Shown here: positions 1-9,104 of the stretch, piece after piece | Layout: every line of letters begins with the position of its first letter | How positions within the stretch are numbered: the first letter of the stretch is position 1 | Source of the DNA: Dyella sp. ASV24 | Lineage (GTDB): Bacteria; Pseudomonadota; Gammaproteobacteria; Xanthomonadales; Rhodanobacteraceae | Reading direction: 5' to 3' | DNA: 64,000 nucleotides | Assembly (NCBI RefSeq): GCF_016428905.1 | Contig: NZ_JAELTQ010000011.1 | Location: 1 to 64,000 of the forward strand | Made by a program: the position numbers and the translations under genes | The notes under the pieces: model-generated | What the model saw: only the letters and a program-made list of their open reading frames with translations | What the model was told of the DNA's origin: nothing | The model's database searches: none

Positions 1-125
<125 letters not shown>

Positions 126-175
126 GGCCAGGACGCGACTCTCCCGGGTCGCGTCCGCATGCGGCCGGTATGACC

Positions 176-212
176 ACCGGGCGGGTTGCCTCTCGCAGCC
201 CGCCCGGTGTTT
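176..212 (+). terminator. Probable terminator of the gene upstream of fliD (expected fliC)
   Basis: A 14-bp stem (176-189 with 195-208, one G-T pair) closes a five-base loop and is followed by a short T run (TGTTTC). A smaller hairpin precedes it (131-139 with 148-156). The position, just upstream of fliD where flagellin genes usually end, suggests the fliC terminator, but fliC itself lies outside the contig. Confidence 0.5.
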
Positions 213-223
213 CGGGAGCTTCC

Positions 224-253
224 GGCAAAGCCTTCGCAAGCGAAGGTTTTGCC
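224..253 (+). other. Stem-loop in the fliD leader
   Basis: Bases 224-236 pair with 241-253 (13 bp including one G-T) around a four-base loop, about 60 bases before the fliD start. No poly-T follows, so it is not an obvious terminator. It may be an mRNA structure or a repeat-derived hairpin. I see no sigma-54 or sigma-28 promoter in 126-312. Confidence 0.4.
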
Positions 254-312
254 GGGGGCTCGAATCCTCCCGCCATGGCGGGACAACTTCGGGAAACTGA
301 TAAGGCAGCGCG

Positions 313-1830
313 ATGACGACCACCAGCAGCACCAGCGGCAGCAGCCTGAGCTCTTTGCTCAACCAGTTGGGCACGAGCACGAATTCCGGCGGGACGACGT
401 CCGGCACGTCCACCGGAAGCACTACCAGCGGCACGTCCAGCGGCAGCACGAGTACCAGCTCCGGCAGCTCCACCATCAGCTCGGCGGGTCTCGCTTCGGG
501 CCTGGACGTCAACGCGATCGTCACGGCGCTGGTGAATGCACGCAAAGCCGCCTCGCAGCAGCAGATCACCACGCGCACCACGCAGACCAATAGCCTCCTC
601 ACCGGCCTGTCTTCGCTGAATTCGGCGCTGGGCGGCATCCAGACGGCGTTGGCGACGCTGACCTCGGTCAACACCTTCAGCAGCTACAACGCCACGCTGA
701 CGGCGCAAGGTTCCAGCAGCAGCATTGGCACCGCGAGCACCATGTCGAGTGCGCACGCGGGCTCCTACACCATTGCGGTGAGCCAGCTCGCCACAGCGCA
801 GAAGCGCGCCAGCAGCGCGGTGGCTTCGGGCACGGCGGTGGGACAGGGCACGCTGAGCATCACGGTGGGTTCCAACACGATGAACGTGGCGGTATCCGCC
901 ACCAACACGCTGTCGGATATCGCCACCGCGATCAACGGCTCGTCCACCAACCCGGGCGTGACCGCGACCATCGTCAATGGCGTGAACGGCCAGCAGCTGA
1001 TGCTGAGCTCGAGCAAGACGGGCGTGGCCAATGGGTTCACCGTCTCCGCCGATGCCACCAGCAGCGCTGGTCTTACTAGCCTCGCGACCACGCTGAACAC
1101 CGCGGGCAGCAACGAGGCGCAGGACGCCAAGCTCACGGTGGACGGCATTGCCGTCACCAGTGCGACCAACACCGTTACCGGCATGATGGACGGTGTCACG
1201 CTCAACCTCACCGGTACCGGCACCAACACGCTGACGGTGGCGCAGGACAACACGGCGGCGACTAACGCCATTCAAGGCCTGGTCGACGCGTACAACAGCT
1301 ACGCCAGCACGGTGTCCTCGCTGTCCAGCTACGACACCAGTAGCGGCACGGCGGGTGCGTTGCTGGGCGATACCACGCTTACCTCCGTGCAGCGCGGCAT
1401 TGCTTCGGTGCTGAGTGGCGCGGTGAAGGGCAACAGCATCGGTACGCTGGCCAACCTGGGCATCACGCGTAACCCCGACGGCACGCTGAACTTCGACACC
1501 GGCAAGCTTGCTACGGCGTTCCAGAACAACCCTTCGGCGGTGAAGAACCTCTTCGTCGGCGCCAACGGCTACGCAACCAATCTCAGCACCACGATCAGCG
1601 CGTACACCGCCACGGGCGGCATCATCAGTACGCGGATGAACAGCCTCAACAACACGCTGACGCAGCTGAGCACGCAGCAGACCGCGTTGAACAATCGCAT
1701 GGCGACCTACCAGACGCAGCTGCAGCAGCAGTACACGGCGTTGGACACGCTGATGTCCTCGCTCAACAACACCAGCTCGTACCTCACCACGGCGTTGGCA
1801 CAGCTGAATAATTCCAGCTCGAAGAACTGA
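313..1830 (+). CDS. fliD: Flagellar filament cap protein FliD
   Basis: FliD forms the cap at the growing filament tip and guides flagellin folding; it is exported through the flagellar type III system. The 505-residue product has the FliD N-terminal signature ISSAGLASGLDVNAIVTALV at about residues 54-73, a Ser/Thr/Ala-rich middle, and a C-terminal coiled region (QLSTQQTALNNRMATYQTQL) that in the family forms the lower leg domain. Most FliD proteins begin almost at the ISSAG motif. Here it is preceded by about 53 residues made nearly only of Ser, Thr and Gly. No later Met lies near the motif, and AAGG sits upstream of the ATG at 313, so the extension appears real. fliS follows after 16 bases. 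Confidence 0.93.
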   Translation: MTTTSSTSGSSLSSLLNQLGTSTNSGGTTSGTSTGSTTSGTSSGSTSTSSGSSTISSAGLASGLDVNAIVTALVNARKAASQQQITTRTTQTNSLLTGLSSLNSALGGIQTALATLTSVNTFSSYNATLTAQGSSSSIGTASTMSSAHAGSYTIAVSQLATAQKRASSAVASGTAVGQGTLSITVGSNTMNVAVSATNTLSDIATAINGSSTNPGVTATIVNGVNGQQLMLSSSKTGVANGFTVSADATSSAGLTSLATTLNTAGSNEAQDAKLTVDGIAVTSATNTVTGMMDGVTLNLTGTGTNTLTVAQDNTAATNAIQGLVDAYNSYASTVSSLSSYDTSSGTAGALLGDTTLTSVQRGIASVLSGAVKGNSIGTLANLGITRNPDGTLNFDTGKLATAFQNNPSAVKNLFVGANGYATNLSTTISAYTATGGIISTRMNSLNNTLTQLSTQQTALNNRMATYQTQLQQQYTALDTLMSSLNNTSSYLTTALAQLNNSSSKN

Positions 1831-1846
1831 ACGCGGGGAAGCGATC

Positions 1847-2278
1847 ATGACCTACGGCTATATGCGCAACGCCAGTGCGCTCTATCAGGAAACCAGTGCG
1901 CGCGGCAGTGTGGAAGGCGCCGACCGTCACCAGTTGACCGGCATGTTGTTCGACGGCGTGATCGACCGCATCACCCAGGCCCGCGGCGCCATCCGGCGCG
2001 GCGATGTGCCAGCCAAGGGCACGCACTTCGGCCGCGCCCACGCGATCATCGGCGAACTGCGCGGCAGTCTGGATCACGAGCAGGGCGGCCCCTTGGCAGG
2101 GCGGCTCGATGCGCTTTACGACTATGTCAGCCGTCGCCTGCTGCATGCCCAGCTCAATAATGACGAGCGGGCCATCGACGAGGTAGTGGATTTGCTTACC
2201 CCGGTGCGCGATGCCTGGCGTCAGATCCGTGACGATTTTCTGGCGACGCAAAGCCGCACGCCCAGCGTGGCGGCCTGA
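1847..2278 (+). CDS. fliS: Flagellin export chaperone FliS
   Basis: FliS binds the C-terminus of flagellin in the cytosol, keeps it unfolded and delivers it to FlhA. The 143-residue helical product has the usual family layout: N-terminal YxxxSALYQETSA-like segment, then HQLTGMLFDGVIDRI and a long helix containing LRGSLDHEQGG. It sits 16 bases after fliD and 2 bases before the fliT-like gene, the standard fliDST order. No anomaly seen. Confidence 0.93.
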   Translation: MTYGYMRNASALYQETSARGSVEGADRHQLTGMLFDGVIDRITQARGAIRRGDVPAKGTHFGRAHAIIGELRGSLDHEQGGPLAGRLDALYDYVSRRLLHAQLNNDERAIDEVVDLLTPVRDAWRQIRDDFLATQSRTPSVAA

Positions 2279-2280
2279 TC

Positions 2281-2574
2281 ATGGTGGATGCCGTGCACGC
2301 TGCCCTGCTGGAGCTGAGCGAGCGCCTGCTGGCCGCAGCCCGTGATGGTGACTGGGAAACCGTGGCCTCTCTCGAGGACGAACGCGTTACACAGATCGCC
2401 TTGCTCCCCACCACGGAGTCCGAGGTGATGCCGCTGCTCAAGGTGTTGCTTGCGCATACCGAAGAAGTGCGCCGGCTGGCCCAAAGCCAGCGCGATCGCC
2501 TGGGCGCCGATCTTCAGGACCATCAGCACCGCCACCGCGCACTGAGCGCGTACCTTCACGCTGGCGCCGAGTAA
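2281..2574 (+). CDS. fliT: FliT-like flagellar chaperone
   Basis: A 97-residue, all-helical, charged protein beginning two bases after fliS. FliT proteins are short helical chaperones for FliD and, in enterics, regulators of FlhDC. Sequence conservation is low in this family, so the call depends mainly on size, helix content (LLELSERLLAAARDGDWETV) and the fliD-fliS-fliT order. In this organism, which appears to use FleQ rather than FlhDC, a role as FliD chaperone is the simpler inference. Confidence 0.72.
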   Translation: MVDAVHAALLELSERLLAAARDGDWETVASLEDERVTQIALLPTTESEVMPLLKVLLAHTEEVRRLAQSQRDRLGADLQDHQHRHRALSAYLHAGAE

Positions 2575-2645
2575 GCGCGCCGGAGCGGTAGACGCGCGCA
2601 TAATCCTGGGCGGCCGCGATTCGGACGGCCAGTGACGAGGGCATC

Positions 2646-3203
2646 ATGCAAGACGCTACCTGGCAGGCATTCTCAGAACGGGTCACCTACGACGACGGCC
2701 TTCACGTCAGCTGCACCGCGCTGGCGGAGCTTCCCGGCGACCTGCAGCGCGCTGCCATGCGCGACCGCAATCTCAGCGTATTGGGCACCTTGGCCGTCTT
2801 CAGTGAGCGTCGCAGCGAGCCGGCGGATGAAGAAAACCCCCTTGCGCAGGACATGCAGCGGCTGGACAGCAAACTGAACGTGCTGATGGCCATGCTGGAT
2901 CAACTTCTGCAGCAGAAGGCCGAATTGCCCCCCCGTGCGCGTGTCAGCTTCAACGCGATCGGTGCGTTATTGCCCTTGTCGATCTGGCCTGCCGGGCAAG
3001 ACCGCACGATGGTGCGACTGCACTTCGATGGCTGCCTGGCACTGCCACTCGAACTGGTCGCCAAGCGCGTGCAAGAGTGTGATGAGCATCACATTTTTGC
3101 CGCGTTTGAGGCCTTGGACGAGGCCACATGTGACGCGATTGAGCGGCTGGTGTTCCGCCATCACCGACGTAAAGTGGCAGAGCGCCGACTGACGGCTTCG
3201 TAG
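2646..3203 (+). CDS. Atypical PilZ-like protein with a coiled-coil insert
   Basis: A 185-residue protein lying between fliT and fleQ. Residues about 60-97 form a heptad-like helix (LDSKLNVLMAMLDQLLQQK), and the second half (RARVSFNAIGALLPL... RLHFDGCLALPLEL) reads like a beta-rich PilZ barrel. The canonical c-di-GMP signatures RxxxR and (D/N)xSxxG are not visible. This matches my recollection of the tetrameric non-canonical PilZ protein XC6012 of Xanthomonas campestris, encoded at a similar place. Binding of c-di-GMP cannot be assumed; a structural or adaptor role in motility is likely. The ATG at 2646 has GAGGGC upstream. Confidence 0.62.
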   Translation: MQDATWQAFSERVTYDDGLHVSCTALAELPGDLQRAAMRDRNLSVLGTLAVFSERRSEPADEENPLAQDMQRLDSKLNVLMAMLDQLLQQKAELPPRARVSFNAIGALLPLSIWPAGQDRTMVRLHFDGCLALPLELVAKRVQECDEHHIFAAFEALDEATCDAIERLVFRHHRRKVAERRLTAS

Positions 3204-3455
3204 ACGCTCGATCAGGTTCACAGACCAAGTGTGATCGCTATCACGCTACGGAAACCCGACACGAAAGTTCTTTGACGCAGATCTCGAACAGGTGTCGCAC
3301 AGGGTCACCTTCTTGCGCATTGCGTGTCGGCATTTTTCCCTTGTGGATTCAGTGATCTGTGGACCATCGCTGAAAACCTTTCCGGTGATGTTCAGCCAAG
3401 GTGACGCTCACCGGCAGTCGTGCGTGCCAAGCACATGTCGAAAATTCGTGCTGGC

Positions 3456-3471
3456 TGGCCCTCTTCTTGCT
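3456..3471 (+). promoter_or_regulatory. Sigma-54 promoter of fleQ
   Basis: TGGCCCTCTTCTTGCT matches the -24/-12 consensus TGGCACG-N4-TTGCW, with GG (3457-3458) and GC (3469-3470) separated by exactly 10 bases. Transcription would begin near 3482, about 55 bases before the chosen fleQ start. It lies in a 333-base intergenic stretch (3204-3536). A weaker GG-N10-GC site at 3302-3315 is also there but fits the -24 box poorly. Confidence 0.78.
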
Positions 3472-3536
3472 CCTTTCTCCGCGCGGACGCCGACGGAATG
3501 TCGTCACGCACGAAGGTGCAATCCAGGGGGTCACCA

Positions 3537-4982
3537 ATGAAGCACGCACGAGAGCATCACATGGGCAAGTTCGACGTACTGGTGATCGAGTCCGATCACC
3601 GCAGGGCGGAGTCGGTTGTTTCGGCGCTGGAATTCCTCGGTTATCGCCCGCAACGTGGCGAAGACTGCGAAATGGTGGACGAGACGACGCACGCATGGCG
3701 TGCCGTGTATGTGGGCAATGTGCGGGATGAAGTGGAAGCCGAACGCCAGTTCGCGCGATTGGGTGAGGCTTCCCAGCGGGCGATGGTGTTGATGGCCGCC
3801 GATTCGGAATGGCTGTCCCGCCTCGGTGCGGACAAGGCGGCCAATGCGAGCCGCATCGGCATCATCGAATTTCCGCTGCGCTACGAGCAGCTCTCCGAAG
3901 CCATGCGCGGGTCACAGACCGCGTCGCCGCGTCGCTCCGAACTGCGCTTGGTCGGTAGTTCGGGCCCGATGGCCCGCGTCAACGCGCTGGTGCGCCAGGT
4001 GGCGCCGTTCGATTCCAGCGTGCTAGTGCTGGGCGATTCGGGCACCGGCAAAGAAATGGTGGCGCGCAGCATTCACGAATGTTCGTCGCGTCGCGATAAG
4101 CCGTTCGTCGCCATCAATTGCGGCGCCATCCCGGCCGAACTGCTGGAAAGCGAACTGTTCGGTCATGAGAAGGGCGCCTTCACCGGCGCGATCAGCACCC
4201 GCAAGGGTCGTTTTGAGCTGGCCGAGGGCGGCACGCTGTTCCTCGACGAAATCGGCGACATGAGTTTGCCGATGCAGGTGAAGTTGCTGCGCGTGCTGCA
4301 GGAGCGCGTGTTCGAGCGCGTCGGCAGCAATCGCACCCAGCGTTGCGACGTGCGCATCATCGCCGCCACGCACCGCAATCTTGAAGATGCGATCGCCAAC
4401 GGTCAGTTCCGTGAAGACCTGTTCTACCGCCTCAGCGTGTTCCCGCTGGAGATGCCCGCACTGCGCGAGCACCTCGACGATCTGGCCGAGCTGGTGGGCG
4501 AGTTCAACCAGCGCCTGTCGCGTCGCGGCCTGGCCAATGTGCGCTTCAGCGCCGGTGCCATGAACGCGCTACACAACTATGCGTGGCCGGGTAACGTGCG
4601 CGAGCTGTACAACCTCGTCGAGCGCCTGGCCATTCTTTATCCGCACAGCGAAGTGCGTGTGAGCGATCTGCCGGAAAAATATCGCGGCCAGCAGCCGATC
4701 GAGGAAGTCCGTGGCGCGGCGCTGCTGTCGCTGATGACGGGCCAGTCTTCGGTCTTGCCGGAGGCCATGACCGTAGTGTCGAGCGAATCGCTGGCCATGC
4801 TGCCCGAAGGTGGGTTGGATCTGAAGGACCATCTGGCCGACATCGAAGTGGGCTTGATCCGTCAAGCGCTTGACGTCACCGGTGGTGTGGTCGCCCACGC
4901 GGCAAAGCTGTTGCGCATGCAGCGCACCACCTTGGTGGAAAAGCTCCGCAAGTACGGGTTGCAGCCGAGCCTGCAGGCGTAA
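3537..4982 (+). CDS. fleQ: Sigma-54-dependent flagellar master regulator FleQ
   Basis: FleQ is a bacterial enhancer-binding protein that activates sigma-54 flagellar promoters and, in Pseudomonas and Xanthomonas, responds to c-di-GMP and FlhG(FleN). The product has an N-terminal FleQ receiver-like domain starting [14 protein letters not shown], a central AAA+ domain with Walker A GDSGTGKE, the sigma-54 contact loop GAFTGA and Walker [13 protein letters not shown], and a C-terminal Fis-type helix-turn-helix ([20 protein letters not shown]). Walker A reads GDSGTGKE where most relatives have GESGTGKE. The frame is open further upstream, but the ATG at 3537 is preceded by AGGGGG and lies downstream of the sigma-54 promoter; an alternative start is 3561. 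Length 481 residues. No fleSR two-component genes follow, unlike in Pseudomonas. Confidence 0.93.
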   Translation: MKHAREHHMGKFDVLVIESDHRRAESVVSALEFLGYRPQRGEDCEMVDETTHAWRAVYVGNVRDEVEAERQFARLGEASQRAMVLMAADSEWLSRLGADKAANASRIGIIEFPLRYEQLSEAMRGSQTASPRRSELRLVGSSGPMARVNALVRQVAPFDSSVLVLGDSGTGKEMVARSIHECSSRRDKPFVAINCGAIPAELLESELFGHEKGAFTGAISTRKGRFELAEGGTLFLDEIGDMSLPMQVKLLRVLQERVFERVGSNRTQRCDVRIIAATHRNLEDAIANGQFREDLFYRLSVFPLEMPALREHLDDLAELVGEFNQRLSRRGLANVRFSAGAMNALHNYAWPGNVRELYNLVERLAILYPHSEVRVSDLPEKYRGQQPIEEVRGAALLSLMTGQSSVLPEAMTVVSSESLAMLPEGGLDLKDHLADIEVGLIRQALDVTGGVVAHAAKLLRMQRTTLVEKLRKYGLQPSLQA

Positions 4983-5179
4983 ACGTGCCGTCGGCTCTCC
5001 GTCACGGAGGGCCGCACGCCGTTGTTCAGTGGCGTCGTTTCGTTCTCTACGCACACGCGCCTATCCAGCGTCACGCGATGCGTTTGACGCGCATCGCGTT
5101 GTCTTCGTTGAGCAAGATGCTGGGTCTGCGCCTTCGTAGCAGGGAGTGTTATCGCGCCGGAAGACGGCTTTCACCAAGC

Positions 5180-5195
5180 TGGCACGGGTTGTGCA
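5180..5195 (+). promoter_or_regulatory. Sigma-54 promoter of the fliE operon
   Basis: TGGCACGGGTTGTGCA has the complete -24 box TGGCACG and GC at the right 10-base spacing (GG 5181-5182, GC 5193-5194); the -12 box is TGCA after a G rather than TTGCA. Predicted start of transcription is about 5206, 30 bases before the fliE ATG. It would drive fliE through fliK under FleQ control. Confidence 0.85.
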
Positions 5196-5235
5196 GTTAC
5201 ACCCTCGGACACTCTTTACGCGTTGGAATTCCGTC

Positions 5236-5559
5236 ATGAGTCAGATCGACGTCAACAACCTGCTGTCGCAGATGCGCCAGCTCACTTTGCAGACCAAGCC
5301 GACCGAGCAGGCATTTACTGCCGCGGCGCCAGGACAAACGGATTTCGCCAGCCTGCTGAAGAAGTCGATCTCGTCGGTAGCCGATGCGCAGATGGACGCC
5401 GGAAATCAGGCGGCGAGTTTCGAGCGTGGCGACGATGGCGCTGATCTCGCCAAGACCATGGTGGCCATCAACAAGGCCGATCTTTCGTTGAACACGTTGA
5501 CCCAGGTACGCAACAAAGTGGTCGATGCGTACAACAACATCATGAACATGCCGGTTTGA
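5236..5559 (+). CDS. fliE: Flagellar hook-basal body adaptor FliE
   Basis: FliE links the MS ring to the rod and is among the first substrates exported. The 107-residue product has the conserved C-terminal half (DLAKTMVAINKADLSLNTLTQVRNKVVDAYNNIMNMPV), where the last residues form the hydrophobic helix shared with rod proteins. The start at 5236 (MSQIDVNN) was chosen over an upstream in-frame codon because the sigma-54 promoter ends just before it. First gene of the fliEFGHIJK unit. Confidence 0.95.
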   Translation: MSQIDVNNLLSQMRQLTLQTKPTEQAFTAAAPGQTDFASLLKKSISSVADAQMDAGNQAASFERGDDGADLAKTMVAINKADLSLNTLTQVRNKVVDAYNNIMNMPV

Positions 5560-5607
5560 CCGGTCCTATGACGACGTTACTGCGTCCCTTGAGCAAGAGC
5601 AGTCTTC

Positions 5608-7314
5608 ATGGCCGATAACGCCCTAGCGACCACCGACGAGCAGCCCGGTTCTCGCCTGGATCTCAAGCAGCTTGTGCGCACGCCGGCATCGCGACAGTTG
5701 TTGCTGCTGGTGGGCGTCGCCGCCGCTGTGGCCCTCGGCGTCGCCGTGGTGCTGTGGTCTCGCGGGCCTAACTATGGCTTGCTGTACGCAGGCCTGGAGC
5801 AGAAGGATGCTGCCGCCGTTACACAGGCGCTGCAGGCATCGAACACGCCGTACACGTTGGGCGCGGATGGCACGTCCATCATGGTGCCCGCGTCCGATCT
5901 GGCGGCGATCCGACTCAAGCTCGCCTCGCAGGGCCTGCCGCAAGGCAGTTCAGCGACGACCACCGTACCGGGCGGCGATTCGCCGTTCGGCATGAGTGAT
6001 CTGGCCGAACGCACGCGTTACCAGCAGATGCTGGAAACCGATCTGGGCAACACCATCGCCGGTCTGCAGTCGGTGCGCGCCGCTCGCGTGCATCTGGCGC
6101 TGCCCAAGCCCTCGGCTTTTATTCGCGACAACAAGGAAGCGAGTGCCTCGGTACTGGTGACGCTGTATCCCGGTCGTCAGCTCGATGCGAGTCAGGTGGC
6201 GGCGATCGTGCATCTTGTGGCATCCAGCGTGCCCAATCTCGATCCCAAGCAGGTGTCGGTGGTCGATCAGCAAGGTCAGTTGCTCACCACTACGGATGCC
6301 GGTAGCGCCAGCGCCATCGGCGATACGCGCCTGCGGCTGGCGACTCGCATCGAGAACACTTATGCGCAGCGCATTGAAGAACTCCTGACACCCTTGGTCG
6401 GCCCAGGCAAGGTGCGCGCTCAGGTGTATGCGGATCTGGATTTCAGCGAGACCGAGAAGGCGACGGAAACGTTTGATCACGAACACCCCGCGCTGCGCAG
6501 CGAACAGACCAACAGCGAAAGCCATGTCGGTCAGGCAAACGATGCGTCGGTGCCGGGCGCGCTGAGCAACCAGCCGCCGAACACCGTCGCCCAGCCGACC
6601 GCAGCCAAGCCCGCGGCGGGCAAGGGCGCGAACGGCAAGGCAGCGGCAAACACCGCACAGAGCAATGCCCCGGGTGATACCTCGAGCAGTGCCACGCGCA
6701 ATTACGAGTTGGACCGCACCATCAGCCACGTCAGCGATCCGGCAGGCCGCCTTGCGCGCCTTACGGTGGCAGTGGTGCTGGACAACAAGACCGTGGCCGG
6801 AGACAAGGGCGCGCCCAAGAGCGTGCCGTTCACCCCGCAGGAACTGGAACACCTCACCACGCTTACGCGTAATGCTGTCGGTTACAACGAAGCGCGCGGC
6901 GACAACGTCAGCGTGATCAACCAGCCGTTCCACCAGGACCCCAACGCCGATGTAGCCGCGCCCACGCAACCGTTCTGGGAGCGCCCCGGCATGCTCGATC
7001 TGATCAAGCAGGCCGCCGGCATTCTGGTGGCGTTGCTGGTGGCCTTTGGTCTGCTGCGTCCGTTGTTGCGCGGCTTGTCGCGTGCGCCGGCACCGGGGCG
7101 AGAACTGGCCCTGGCAGGCGCGGGTCCGGGTACGCCGACCATTTCGGTGCGCGTGGACGACGAGGACGAAGGCGAAGACTTGGTCAAGCTCGGTGGCGTG
7201 CCGCCGCAGCTCGCCTATGAACAGCGCATTGGTCTGGCACGCCGCATGGTGAGCGAGAACCCCAAGCAGGTCGCGCAGGTGGTCAAGAGTTGGGTGGGCG
7301 AAGATGGCGGCTGA
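5608..7314 (+). CDS. fliF: MS-ring protein FliF
   Basis: FliF builds the inner-membrane MS ring on which the export gate and C ring assemble. The 568-residue product has an N-terminal membrane segment (about residues 31-50, LLLLVGVAAAVALGVAVVL), ring-building motifs with YAGLEQKDAAAVTQAL, a low-complexity Ala/Pro/Lys loop around residues 315-355, a second membrane segment near residues 470-490 (AAGILVALLVAFGLLRPLL), and a C-terminal tail (QVAQVVKSWV) that in the family binds FliG. Length and layout are normal. A 129-base gap without recognisable signals separates it from fliG. Confidence 0.96.
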   Translation: MADNALATTDEQPGSRLDLKQLVRTPASRQLLLLVGVAAAVALGVAVVLWSRGPNYGLLYAGLEQKDAAAVTQALQASNTPYTLGADGTSIMVPASDLAAIRLKLASQGLPQGSSATTTVPGGDSPFGMSDLAERTRYQQMLETDLGNTIAGLQSVRAARVHLALPKPSAFIRDNKEASASVLVTLYPGRQLDASQVAAIVHLVASSVPNLDPKQVSVVDQQGQLLTTTDAGSASAIGDTRLRLATRIENTYAQRIEELLTPLVGPGKVRAQVYADLDFSETEKATETFDHEHPALRSEQTNSESHVGQANDASVPGALSNQPPNTVAQPTAAKPAAGKGANGKAAANTAQSNAPGDTSSSATRNYELDRTISHVSDPAGRLARLTVAVVLDNKTVAGDKGAPKSVPFTPQELEHLTTLTRNAVGYNEARGDNVSVINQPFHQDPNADVAAPTQPFWERPGMLDLIKQAAGILVALLVAFGLLRPLLRGLSRAPAPGRELALAGAGPGTPTISVRVDDEDEGEDLVKLGGVPPQLAYEQRIGLARRMVSENPKQVAQVVKSWVGEDGG

Positions 7315-7443
7315 TCGCAACCTCACGCCATGTCATTGCCATAGCCGCTGCTCGGTGGCCGCTATGGCCCCTCGCTATGACGCATCACAGAACGTCGTAC
7401 TTCGGCCAGCCATGGCAACGCAGATCAGCGGGCAGAACGAATC

Positions 7444-8457
7444 ATGAAGACAGATATGCCAATCGGCGGCGCGCAGCGCGCGGCCATCCTCCTGCTCACC
7501 CTGGGCGAGCAGGACGCAGCCGAAGTGCTCAAACATCTCAGTGCGCGCGACGTGCAAGCAGTGGGCACGGCCATGGCCGGCATGTCCAACGTGACGCGCG
7601 AACAGGTGGAGCAGGTGCTCGCACGCCTCAACGAAGACATGGGGCGTCACACCTCGCTGGGCGTGGGCACCGAGGAATACATCCGCAAGATCCTGGTCAA
7701 CGCGCTGGGCGAGAACAAGGCGGGTGGCTTGATCGACCGCATCCTGCTTGGCCGTAGCAGCAAGGGCCTGGAATCGCTCAAGTGGATGGAGAGCCGCGCC
7801 ATTGCCGAAATGATCGGCCAGGAACATCCACAGATCATCGCGCTGGTGCTGGCACATCTCGAGCCGGATCAGGCAGCCGAGGTCATCGGCTACCTGCCGC
7901 CGCGCACGCGCAGCGACGCGGTGATGCGCATCGCCACGCTCGACGGCGTGCAGCCGCACGCGCTCAACGAGCTCGACGAAATCATGGAGCGCCAGTTCGC
8001 TGGCGGAAACACCAAGAAGCTCAAGTCCGCCAGCGTCGGTGGATTGAAGGCGGCGGCCAACATCCTCAACGCGATGGAAACCACGCGCGAAAACGAACTG
8101 ATGGCGGCCATCCGTACCCACGACGTGGGCCTCAGTGGTCGCATCGAGGAACTGATGTTCGTGTTCGAAGATCTGGCCGAGCTCGACGACCGCAGCATGC
8201 AGACGCTGCTGCGCGAAGTGCCGACGGCCCGCCTGGTCACTGCGCTCAAGGGCGCCGAGCCCGGCGTGCGCGAAAAGATTTTCGGCAACATGTCCAAGCG
8301 CGCCGCCGATATGCTGCGCGACGACCTGGAAGTGTCCGGCCCCGTACGACTCAGCGAAGTCGACTCGGCGCAGAAGGAAGTGCTCGCCATTGCGCGCAAG
8401 CTGGCGGACTCGGGCGCGATCAATCTCTCCGGTACGGGTGACGAGCTGGTGGCATGA
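7444..8457 (+). CDS. fliG: Flagellar motor switch protein FliG
   Basis: FliG is the C-ring protein that interacts with the stator and sets rotation. The 337-residue product has the FliF-binding N-domain (GGAQRAAILLLTLGEQDAAEVL), the middle domain with EHPQIIALVLAHLEPDQAAEV, and the C-terminal torque domain with charged helix DRSMQTLLREV and EPGVREKIFGNMSKRAADML. Normal length. Its TGA overlaps the fliH ATG (ATGA), indicating translational coupling. Confidence 0.96.
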   Translation: MKTDMPIGGAQRAAILLLTLGEQDAAEVLKHLSARDVQAVGTAMAGMSNVTREQVEQVLARLNEDMGRHTSLGVGTEEYIRKILVNALGENKAGGLIDRILLGRSSKGLESLKWMESRAIAEMIGQEHPQIIALVLAHLEPDQAAEVIGYLPPRTRSDAVMRIATLDGVQPHALNELDEIMERQFAGGNTKKLKSASVGGLKAAANILNAMETTRENELMAAIRTHDVGLSGRIEELMFVFEDLAELDDRSMQTLLREVPTARLVTALKGAEPGVREKIFGNMSKRAADMLRDDLEVSGPVRLSEVDSAQKEVLAIARKLADSGAINLSGTGDELVA

Positions 8458-9104
8458 GCGCCGTGATGAACAGGGACGACTGGAAAGCGTTCGAACGCTG
8501 GCTTCCACCGGAGGTCGGTGAGCCGGCTGCGCCGGAGCCGGTGCCCGTGGAGGCCGTCCAGCAACCGACCGTGCGCGATCTGGAAGCGCTGGAAGAACAA
8601 GCGCGCGAGGAAGGCTACGCCGCCGGCCATGCCCAAGGCATGGCGGAGGCGAGCGACGTGCTGCAGGAACGCATGCAGCGTCTCGACGCCTTGCTGGAGT
8701 CGGCGGCGCGACCGCTGCGCAGCATGGATGAATTGGTGGAACTGGAATTGGCGCGTCTGGCCATGACCGTTGCGCGCCAGGTAGTGGCGCACGAATTGCG
8801 CACCGCGCCCGACCTGGTCGTGGAAGCCGTGCGGCAGGCGGCGCTGGCGTTGCCGTCTGCGTCGGGCAACCTGCGTGTGCGCCTGCATCCTGACGATCTC
8901 GCGCTGCTGCGCTCACTGGACATGGTGGAGTCGCATTGGCAGTTGCTGCCGGACAACAGCCTCCAGCCCGGCGACTGCCTGCTGGAGAGCGAACGCTCGC
9001 GCCTGGATGCACGCGTCGAAACGCGGCTCGCCGCCGTGGTCGATGCCGTGCTCGGCGCGGAAGCCGAAGAAACTGATGAAGATGCCGACGAGGTACGCGG
9101 ATGA
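8454..9104 (+). CDS. fliH: Flagellar assembly protein FliH
   Basis: FliH is the negative regulator and stator-like partner of the FliI ATPase. The 216-residue product has a variable N-terminus, a central Ala/Glu-rich coiled region ([20 protein letters not shown]) with the Gly-repeat character of FliH, and a C-terminal domain ([33 protein letters not shown]) typical of FliH/YscL. It overlaps fliG and fliI by ATGA junctions. An alternative start at 8466 (MNRDDW) cannot be excluded. Confidence 0.92.
   Translation: MSAVMNRDDWKAFERWLPPEVGEPAAPEPVPVEAVQQPTVRDLEALEEQAREEGYAAGHAQGMAEASDVLQERMQRLDALLESAARPLRSMDELVELELARLAMTVARQVVAHELRTAPDLVVEAVRQAALALPSASGNLRVRLHPDDLALLRSLDMVESHWQLLPDNSLQPGDCLLESERSRLDARVETRLAAVVDAVLGAEAEETDEDADEVRG

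Noticed and set aside
275-292. Possible sigma-54 site before fliD (TGGCGGGACAACTTCG)
   Set aside because: The -12 box reads TTCG instead of TTGC and the site lies too close to the start codon.
3302-3315. Second GG-N10-GC site before fleQ
   Set aside because: The -12 TTGC fits, but the -24 region (GGGTCAC) is poor compared with the site at 3456.
5950-7326. 458-residue minus-strand frame opposite fliF
   Set aside because: It is the complement of a well-conserved fliF with normal codon pattern; the translation (His/Arg-rich) matches no family.
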